Assembly (NCBI GenBank): GCA_019828545.1
Contig: JACVRA010000420.1
Coordinates: 48,977-112,976, forward strand
Origin: Paracamarosporium sp. OC-R06-R3
Lineage: Eukaryota > Ascomycota > Dothideomycetes > Pleosporales > Didymosphaeriaceae
Direction: 5' to 3'
Length of the DNA: 64,000 nt
Positions 56,885-64,000 of this stretch are shown here, in pieces. The notes below the pieces were generated by a model. That model did not search any database. It worked only from the letters and a program-made list of their open reading frames with translations, and had not been told where the DNA came from. The position numbers and the translations under genes were made by a program. Numbering within the stretch: the stretch's first letter is position 1; each line of letters starts with the position of its first letter.

Positions 56885-57984
56885 CTAGGCAATCTTGCCC
56901 TTCGATTTCTTACCACCCTTGGCGGCTGTGCCGCCCTTCTTAGGATTTTCGACACAGATATCAAACTCCTCGCCAGAACCAGGCTCGCGCTCAACCGTCT
57001 TAATGTAGTTGTACTTGCGGTCTAGGACAACGTATTGAAGCTCGGGCATCATACCGGCTGGAGTGAGGGTTAGCATATGGGATACGGTAGGCGAGAGGTG
57101 TAGTGAGGGAGAGAAGGGAACTTACTCTTCCAGACGCCCGTCTTAAGGATGGGGAACATCCAAGCGGCCGCACCGACCTTGACCTTAGCCGCCTTGTTGC
57201 ATTTGGACTTGGTCTTCTTAGGCTTGGTCGTCTTTGGCTTGGTCGTCTTTGGCTTGGTTGTCTTTGGCTTGGTTGTCTTTGGTTTGGTTGTCTTTGGCTT
57301 GGTCTTCTTAGGCCTGGTCGTCTTAGGCCTGGTCGTCTTAGGCCTTGCTCGGGAGCGTCCGCCTCCACGGGCACGGGCTTCGAGGGCGCGGGTCACCAGA
57401 GACTGACCTTCGTGGTCGTGGTCCTCTGGAGTCCCAACATGGAGATGCTCGTCGTCTTCCTCATCATCCACGTCCTCATCCTCCTCGTCCTCCTCGTCCT
57501 CCTCTCCCTCATCATCATCATCCTCATCATCATCATCCTCATCATTTTCATACTCACCATCTTCGTCGTCGTCGTCGTCCTCCTCCTCCTCGTCTTCATG
57601 CTCCTCCCTATCCTCCAGATCTCTCTTCACCCCCTTACTCTTAGTCCCCTTGGCTTTGGCTCCGCCCTTGACCTTGATCTTCACCTCCTTGTCATGTGTG
57701 TACTTGGCTGGGAAGTGAATGCCCTTGCCCTTCTTGCCCTTGAGTTTCATGGCCTTGGCCTGCTTCACAGCGGCCTGAATTTTGGCCGCGGTGAACTTTA
57801 CACGGGGGCAAGTCACGCCAGTGGTAAGGGCGCTGGTGTTGTCGCACTTATCAACCGCGCCCTTCTTGCCGGTCTTGCCGGTCTTACCGCCGGCAACGGC
57901 TTTGGAAGTGGCCCTGTCTTCGAGAAGGGGGTTCGCAGCCGCGAGGGCTGCAAGACCCAAAAAGAGAATGTTTTTGATAAGCAT
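56885..57984 (-). CDS. Secreted RNase T1-fold-like protein with large low-complexity insertion
   Basis: Exon 1 57126-57984 and exon 2 56885-57057 (intron 68 bp, GTAAGT...CTCCAG) give 343 aa. Residues 1-17 (MLIKNILFLGLAALAAA) are a signal peptide. The protein then has a segment (CDNTSAL...TCPRVKF, HFPAKYTHDKE) and a C-terminal segment (WMFPILKTGVWKTG, ELQYVVLDRKYNYIKTV, EEFDICV) that together follow the strand order of microbial RNase T1/F1. T1 catalytic positions are changed: the His of YPHxY is Ala in FPAKY, the Glu of YEWPI is Met in WMFPI, and the Arg and second His are not kept. Between the segments are about 190 extra residues: a Lys/Gly stretch, an Asp/Glu run (57430-57610), and KPKTT-type repeats (57220-57350). 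Probably a non-catalytic secreted effector-like or RNA-binding protein; the fold is inference. Confidence 0.65.
57220..57350 (-). repeat. 15 bp tandem repeat encoding KPKTT/RPKTT
   Basis: About nine in-frame 15 bp units; on the plus strand each reads ggcttggtcgtcttt with small changes (taggcctggtcgtct in the last units). They encode KPKTT, RPKTT and KPKKT within the secreted protein. Units in the middle are almost identical, which suggests recent expansion. Confidence 0.9.
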
Positions 57985-59236
57985 GGTGGCGATGGGTCCG
58001 GCCCCTGATTCACGATATCGAAAAGTGAAGGTTTGAGAAGAGTGAAGTAAAGGAGCGAATGAAGATAAAATCAAACGAGTGTATATTTCGAAGCGAAAGT
58101 AAAAGCGATGCGGAACGAAGGTAAATGTAAAAAGAACGTCTTGCGCCGAAGTGACTGGCTGAAGAGCCTCATCCACAGCGCTGGGCCCCTGAAATATATC
58201 TACGAAATTGCATACTTGCGGTCTTCAGTCCTACCAGCCGCGATGATTTTAGAAACCCGTCGCGTAGTCCACATAGCCCATCTGCCTGCCAAGGACATTG
58301 TCCGACGCATCAAACTCACTACAAACGGGAATTACCACCGTAGAATCACTAGTACATACTTGACAAATTCACAATTTTACGGCCGAAGTTAGGAATACGA
58401 GAGGTTTTCTGTGGGTCTGATTATGGCAGCACTGCCAGATCCCTGCACCTAGTTTCATTCAGGACTAGTGTCGGGTTGGGGGCTAAGCCGGGGTCAGCAG
58501 GGCGGAGGGTCAACCCGCTTTTAATGGCTGTGTAGACAGCTGCCGAACTTCAATTCGGACATCGGACTTTTCAGACTGGAACAAAAACTGCGAAAGTTAG
58601 CTTAAGCCGTGGCAGGTTAAAATTTTCGCTGCGGACAAATTAAGCTATCAATATGTCTACGGGAGCTACGGTCTAGGGTGGGCCCTAGGGTGTATACACA
58701 AAGCTTGTCAAAATCCCCGGTCTAGACAGGTGCTGTTATGACTATGCAGGTCACAGGCAGCATATGATAGACAGTGTAGGCTGAGACGATACGTATACGA
58801 TTGTATGAGAGACGAATCGCTAGCTTCGGCTAAGATTTAGACAAGACTGTACGAGTAAGATCCTTCGCTTACTCAGACTTGGCACCCTTGGGCCCATTCA
58901 AGGCATAAATGGTAGCCAAGTCACAAAAGGAGCTAGTTCAATTTACTCGGCGTCTATGCTGGCGTAACTTCAGGGGCGAACTCGTACGAGATAGTGAAGG
59001 CCATGTTAGAGCGGACATCGGGCATTGCAGCAGGGGTCCACTTTGCAAATACGAATTTAGAGGTCGCAGCATGTAGAGCTCGTATGGGTTATAAGATATG
59101 CGTGTGAGTCCTCTCAGGTTGAGCCAAAACAACAACCATCTTCCTATCCATCTTCACATTCGTTCCTTCGGTATCAGTCTGCGACTGTATACCTTCCATT
59201 CGTTCCTTTTTTCCATTTTTTCTTGTTTTGGCAAAC
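57985..59236. other. Intergenic region
   Basis: About 1.25 kb between two divergent genes for secreted proteins. No supported gene. Short frames (58108-58392 plus, 58938-59135 minus) have no domain. Confidence 0.4.
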
Positions 59237-60131
59237 ATGCATTCCTTCTATCAATTTTTCACGTTCGCCTTCCTCCAGATCTTGTTGTGGTGCAGCAATG
59301 GAGCAGAGGCCGTCACTATTAAAAAACGCATAAAGCCAAGTAACCTCAAAGTTGGCGTAGAGCTCGATCGAGATCTCTTCAACGCTGGTGGTGAGCCGTA
59401 TCTTGCTGGCGCACCAGAAATCAGCGCAAAAAATACCGGGAACCGTGTCATCTTCATGGCCCACTGGCGGGTCGACGCCCCGCTCACAGATGGACAGCTC
59501 GTACAAATTGCCATGGACGGCTACATGGACATGATCGAAGGCGTTAAGCCAGCGAATTATGGTAACCAGGTCGGAACCAGCAAGAAAGCTCTCCCCGGCG
59601 TGATAACGGTCTTCCACTGGGAGAACGAAATTATCATCACCAGCTCGCAAAGTAAAGGTCTCCCGCTCACGTACACACGCAACCAACATATTCTTGAGCT
59701 CGTCCAGCAGTGTATCGCACCAAATCTGGAAAAGTCCGCGCAAGCCAAGTGCGGAGAGATGAGCGCCGCCCAGCTCTTCGTGCATCTGTATCCGAATACT
59801 GCTATTAGTTCGAAGGCTATCGTTAGCGTTACGGTTCAAGGCGACGAAAGCAACCCTACGGGTACCACAATGGAGACGCTCCTTGCGAATGGAATCAAAG
59901 CACCATGCTCTCATCCTGCGGTAAGTCTCCACACATGAACTCCTATGCTAGTGTAACTCACGCAATGAATAGGGTAATGGCTGCGACCGAATTATCGGTC
60001 CTGGCAAGGTCATTCGCAGGGAGGTCCCGGTAGGCACCGCGCCGGCTCCCTACTCCACCAGCCGCTGGACTCAGAGCGATACTCCCCTAATATCCTTCGT
60101 TTTACCTTCGGCTCAAGTAGTCCATGCCTAG
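59237..60131 (+). CDS. Secreted protein of unknown function
   Basis: Exons 59237-59920 and 59973-60131 (intron 52 bp, GTAAGT...AATAG) give 843 nt, 280 aa. The first 24 residues (MHSFYQFFTFAFLQILLWCS plus NGAEA) form a signal peptide with a likely cut after AEA. The mature part has four cysteines (QQCIAP, AKCGEM, APCSHP, NGCDR), which could form two disulfides, a repeated-looking hydrophilic core (GNRVIFMAHWRVDAPLTDGQ; VITVFHWENEIIITSSQ) and a Pro/Ser/Thr-rich C-terminus. I recognise no family. It might be a cell-wall or effector-like protein; that is inference from the signal peptide and cysteines only. Confidence 0.75.
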
Positions 60132-61050
60132 GTATTTGGGTGGTCAAATGATATTGGTATCGTGCATTGGGTATTTAGGAGCATGTACGATCAGGGTTAT
60201 ATAGATGGGGTGCGGGGTTTTGAGTAATCGATTCAGATTACTGAGGACCATGGGTAAGGAGTTAAGGAATGATGTTGAGTTGATTGGTGTGCGTCGTTCC
60301 TATGCCAAAATCCTTGTTTGGATTAAGTATGTAGTAGCATCAGGCTATAGCTCTCAATGCACAGAAAGCGATTTTAAGCTTACGCATAACGTCTGATTTG
60401 CTTACTCAATTGTTATCTGGGATCTATCATATTCTAATTATCCGATCAACGCAATCATCCTTGAGTGTCACCAAACCAGCTTATAGTTCTATAGAAAAGA
60501 AATCATTGCCTTATCTGTTTCACCACCCCGCACTTTTTGCTTTCTTCTTTCTGTTGGTGGAAGGTCACCCGCTATGCATTGTTCTATCCTAGCTTTTGTT
60601 TGTTAAAAAAGAGCCGTTTGGTTAGTGCATACAGCCTTGAGTAACACCAAGGCGCCACGTATCATGCACGAACAAGGGTTTTAAGCGCACAGCTGTAGGG
60701 CTTTTGCCTAAAGCACGCGTTATCAACAAAAGCTGCTTCACCTGTCCTTACTCCTACCCAAGATGTTCAATGGCGAACTTCACGTACTAGATCGCCACAA
60801 GGTGAGGTAAAAATATACTAGTAATCACATCTTTATAGTGTCATCTAGCGGTGTTTGATCAAAGACCGTATAGGTAAGCGAGGAGTATCTTGGAAGAAGG
60901 CAGAGGGTAATGAATACATTTCACTGCCATATACATCGTATCTACACGCCATTTCTCCAGGGTTCATGATAAACCAACTGTTTGGTAATACATATATTGT
61001 ATAGTCGCACTATATATAAAACAGCTCGCCACCACGTTCACTGCCTCCCA
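60132..61050. other. Convergent 3' region
   Basis: About 920 bp, AT-rich, with no supported gene. The short frames at 60205-60592 lack any recognisable feature. Confidence 0.4.
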
Positions 61051-62520
61051 TCACACGTCTTTCCAGGGCTCCTCATCCCTCGTCCTGATGATCCTATGCC
61101 TCAACGGTGATCCCTCAAAAACCCGATGAAAGTCCTCATATTTTTCAAGCCTGTCATAATCCGACGCCCAAGTCAGATAGAAGCAGATTTCAACAAGCTT
61201 TGGTGTCCTCGTCGCGGCCGCCTCGGTAACCCAAGACCGCAGCTTCGCCATTTCGCTTTCCGAATCGTAAGGATAGTCAGGGACCCAGTCTTCGTCGGTA
61301 ATCGTCACAATCTCAACATTAGGAGGCATGTTGTCTTCCAGTCGTGTCGATTCCTTTGGTTCGTCATCCCAATCTGGAAGGAGGAGTGTGAAAGGGGACT
61401 TAAATCGCTTGATGCTGACGAATTGGTCCAAGCCGTGCAGATTTCCTCGAACATTGATTTCCCTACGTTCGAAGTCATACCAGGCGACAGTATTGATGCA
61501 ATCGATGGTAAGATCCTCAAGTGTATCCTGGCAAGGTTTTATAGCTTCAACGAACCTGTCGAGGTCGATTGTGTCGGTATTTAGCGGGTCGACTTCAGCT
61601 ATATATTTCCACTCCCAGCTTAGCTTCTTGAGGTTTGTGGTTTGTTCTATGATTTGTGCCAAGAAGTCGACGTGGATGAATGACATAGACAGTGAGGTGA
61701 GATGAGATAGATTGGGCGGGCCTGCTGGCCCTGGCCAGGTAAACGGGAACGAGCTAGGGTTCAGACACCAGCCTGAAAGGCTACGTATTGACGGAAGACT
61801 GAGAAGTGCCATTACATCCCTCGGGTTAGAAAATTCTGGGTTGCACCCAGGGTTAGCCTCTATTGGGCCAGGATAAAAGACATCCTGGAGGTGTTGGAAG
61901 CGAGAAATCCCGTGGTTCAATGTATCAAAGGCGGCAGATTGGAATATCTTGCCAAGGAACTGGTTCTCGCCTGCGGTCTCTGGTGGCTTTGCGTCATCTT
62001 TGAGACCAGTAAAATCCGCCAAGACAACTGCATATCCAACGCGAAAGGTTATAAGGTTAGGCAGTTGAGAAAGTAGTAACGCAACATAGGCGTTTAAATC
62101 GCCTACGCGCAATTTCTCTATCCATAGACTAGCATACGAGAGGCCAGAACCTACGATAAATGAGATAAATTTAGGTAAGCCGTCTTCGTCTGTCGGCTGT
62201 GGTGGAGATGCCTTGGGTGTTCGGTGCTGATGATGATAGGGTTCTCGGAAAAGCCTCTGAATTTCGGGTTCACCATCGCGCAGACGCACTGACTTAATAT
62301 ATATTGCCAGCTTAGGGTTCTGAAAAATGCTTCGACAAAGGTGTATTAGAGGGCGTGGGTTGTTTCGATTGATGCTAAAATGGATTCGCGAATAGAGCAA
62401 TGGAGTTGCCGCTGCACGTAACTTCTTGCTCGTGAGGCTCAGGGCGGCGAGGTCACAGGTCGAGACCTGTTCGAGGATAGAGTCTGTGAGCTCTCTGGGA
62501 CAGTCATGGAAAGAGGCCAT
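61051..62520 (-). CDS. F-box protein
   Basis: Intronless 489 aa frame from the ATG at 62520. The N-terminal 45 residues are an F-box: CPRELTDSILEQVSTCDLAA followed by LSLTSKKLRAAATPLLYSRI. The rest has scattered leucine-rich-like strands (LTSLSMSFIHVDFLAQIIEQ; TLEDLTIDCINTV) as in fungal F-box/LRR-like proteins, and an acidic C-terminus. F-box proteins bring substrates to SCF ubiquitin ligases through Skp1; the substrate here is unknown. Large lineage-specific F-box families are common in ascomycetes. Confidence 0.88.
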   Translation of the reverse strand: MASFHDCPRELTDSILEQVSTCDLAALSLTSKKLRAAATPLLYSRIHFSINRNNPRPLIHLCRSIFQNPKLAIYIKSVRLRDGEPEIQRLFREPYHHQHRTPKASPPQPTDEDGLPKFISFIVGSGLSYASLWIEKLRVGDLNAYVALLLSQLPNLITFRVGYAVVLADFTGLKDDAKPPETAGENQFLGKIFQSAAFDTLNHGISRFQHLQDVFYPGPIEANPGCNPEFSNPRDVMALLSLPSIRSLSGWCLNPSSFPFTWPGPAGPPNLSHLTSLSMSFIHVDFLAQIIEQTTNLKKLSWEWKYIAEVDPLNTDTIDLDRFVEAIKPCQDTLEDLTIDCINTVAWYDFERREINVRGNLHGLDQFVSIKRFKSPFTLLLPDWDDEPKESTRLEDNMPPNVEIVTITDEDWVPDYPYDSESEMAKLRSWVTEAAATRTPKLVEICFYLTWASDYDRLEKYEDFHRVFEGSPLRHRIIRTRDEEPWKDV

Positions 62521-64000
62521 GTTGAAAAGATCGATGAAGATGCGGGTGGAGAGAAGACGACGATATAATGTGCCAGGTGTTTCGGCATGGGGCCAGGGAT
62601 GACACTGCTATTTTCGGTGATTGAGGCGAAGCCCCGGCGCTAACCCCTTTGGGAGATAAGGTAGTCCCACCCCGATGGCAAATTCTCTAGTCAAGTCAAG
62701 AGCGACCTGGAATTTTAGGGCTGCCCTCTCAATCCGTTAACGGCAGGGCCTCGTCCTCAAGCCGAGGACCAAAAACCAGAACCACTAGCCAGCCAGAATC
62801 CATGGGCCCGGAACCCAGGAACCTTTTTAATAATTGCCATAGACTGCACCCCGCCCTGCTGCGGCGACGAAGTCTGTTCGAGGTTGCGGTCATTTGATGA
62901 TGCAGTCTACACATGTTCCAGCTTGCGCAGGTGCCACGTTCCGCGCTAATCTTTATCACAGGGCCATGCGATATCTGGCACATGATCTAAGATTCGGATC
63001 TGATCTATCCAGTCCGCTATCTTGAGACAAGAAGCTCGCGGACATGGAAAGTCCTCTCGCTCTTTCTAGTATATCTTCATGGCTAATTTCAAACTCTGAC
63101 GGGCGAATGCCCTTTCCTCCGTTCATTGAGCGTTATTAATGAGCTAATATATTATGTGAGCCTTGACAGTCTCGTCACCTCAGCTCGTCGCATTTCAAAA
63201 TCGACTCATTCCACTATAATTATTCTACTTTCGCTTCGAGGAACTTCGCGCAGACCAAGCTAAATCAGAGCGCACGGATCTTGCGCGTTAAATCGCCCAC
63301 CAAAATTAGCTTCCCATGTGATTGAAATAAGTAGCACTGCTACATAGCCAAATTATTTCTCCAAATGATCTTGGTTCCTGTGCTTTAGCACTTCGCAAGT
63401 GATCGATATATATCACGCTCTGCTAGATGTACGAAGTGCTGAGAGTCCCTACTAACCGCATTTGTAAGTCCTCTGTTCCTTCGCGATCCTACCTTGAGCT
63501 TACCGATAAGCTTCTTAACCCTAAACTAACCTCGGGCGAGTGCCTTTGTGTGAAATGGTGGCGTGCGTGCCGCCACACGTGCTGCAAGTAGTCTAACGTT
63601 AGGTCCTCGGTCTTCGCCGTCGCAAGCAGGGAGAGGATTGTCTTAACGGACGAGGAAAACTATCTAGTCAGCGAAACTTTTCGTAGGCCAAAGGAAGATT
63701 TTGCTATACTAGTTGATAAAGTAATAACTACACTTAGACATGGACTTTGTTACTACTAGTAGTATTTAATTTAGTAAAGTAGTATATCTAAATAGTCTTA
63801 CAAGGTAAATTATGATACAGTTAATAGACTGTAACGTACTTTATAAGCGAGCGGGCAGTATAAGCGAGTGGGCACCCCTACCAACTTTACGCGCCTTTAT
63901 AGCGACCCAGCTCAACAACGTAATATTATAATTAAATATAATTGCTACCCTATATTAAGAAGTATTTTAGGTCTTCTTTGTACATGTTCGCGCGTTATGG
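62521..64000. other. AT-rich right end with possible transposon edge
   Basis: No supported gene in 1.48 kb. The sequence is increasingly TA-rich from about 63690. At 63844-63874 the motif ataagcgagYgggca occurs twice in tandem (aagcgagcgggcagtataagcgagtgggca), followed by a region resembling the non-coding terminal part of a fungal Tc1/mariner (pogo-like) element. The right end leaves the window, so a terminal inverted repeat could not be tested. Confidence 0.4.

Noticed and set aside
57220..57350. CRISPR-like regular repeat
   Set aside because: Units are contiguous with no spacers and are in frame inside a gene; it is a coding minisatellite in a eukaryote.
57103..58008. 301-codon plus-strand frame with many hydrophobic residues
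   Set aside because: Antisense shadow of the secreted protein; the apparent membrane segments come from reading GAC/GAG and AAG runs backwards.

Overview
The window comes from a filamentous ascomycete (Pezizomycotina), probably a dothideomycete. Genes carry short 47-150 bp GT-AG introns with CTAAC/CTGAC-like branch sites. Eukaryotic housekeeping genes sit beside fungus-specific families: a hybrid histidine kinase, a NACHT STAND protein, a HeLo-type protein, DUF4238 and F-box proteins. The class assignment is inference; no rRNA or mitochondrial marker is present. For 14 genes I worked out exon-intron structures by hand, and exon sums and reading frames close exactly in each. The STAND and DUF4238 genes do not close.

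Layout. 1-2.1 kb: 3' part of a hybrid histidine kinase. 2.6-4.7 kb (-): a DUF4238-like gene split over two frames. 5.8 kb: small membrane protein. 7.3-9.1 kb: kinase with a truncated second N-lobe. 10.3-14.4 kb (-): P5B ATPase (Ypk9/ATP13A2 type). 15.65-16.1 kb (-): small membrane protein. 16.5-19.5 kb: NACHT STAND gene ending in CGVM. 21.3-22.3 kb (-): ribosomal protein eS1. 23.5-24.0 kb (-): small Ser/Pro-rich protein, followed by a 3.9 kb gene-free stretch. 27.9-32.4 kb: URC1 (-), elongation factor ELOF1/Elf1 (+) and uracil phosphoribosyltransferase (-). 32.9-36.3 kb: Wapl-type cohesin release factor. 36.8-38.5 kb (-): a decayed gene. 39.0 and 40.3 kb: lineage-specific proteins beside duplicated DNA. 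42.0-42.8 kb: Rheb GTPase. 43.6-45.3 kb: seryl-tRNA synthetase. 46.5-47.6 kb (-): polytopic membrane protein. 48.4-50.1 kb (-) and 50.5-54.8 kb (+): a divergent pair, HeLo-like/pseudokinase and kinase-Sel1-ankyrin. 55.4-56.6 kb: ribokinase. 56.9-58.0 kb (-): secreted RNase-T1-fold-like protein with a large low-complexity insertion. 59.2-60.1 kb: secreted protein. 61.1-62.5 kb (-): F-box protein. The right end is AT-rich and may hold a transposon edge.

Most notable. (1) The divergent pair at 48.4-54.8 kb has the domain logic of an animal RIPK-MLKL necroptosis module: an apparently competent kinase with ankyrin repeats, beside a membrane-acting helical domain joined to a pseudokinase that lacks HRD and DFG. 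(2) A STAND protein with a C-terminal prenylation motif, whose start is frameshifted. (3) A secreted RNase-like protein that has lost its catalytic residues and gained about 200 low-complexity residues. (4) Two genes of uracil salvage/catabolism flanking ELOF1. (5) Three GC-AG introns, two of them in ELOF1, whose first coding exon is the ATG alone.
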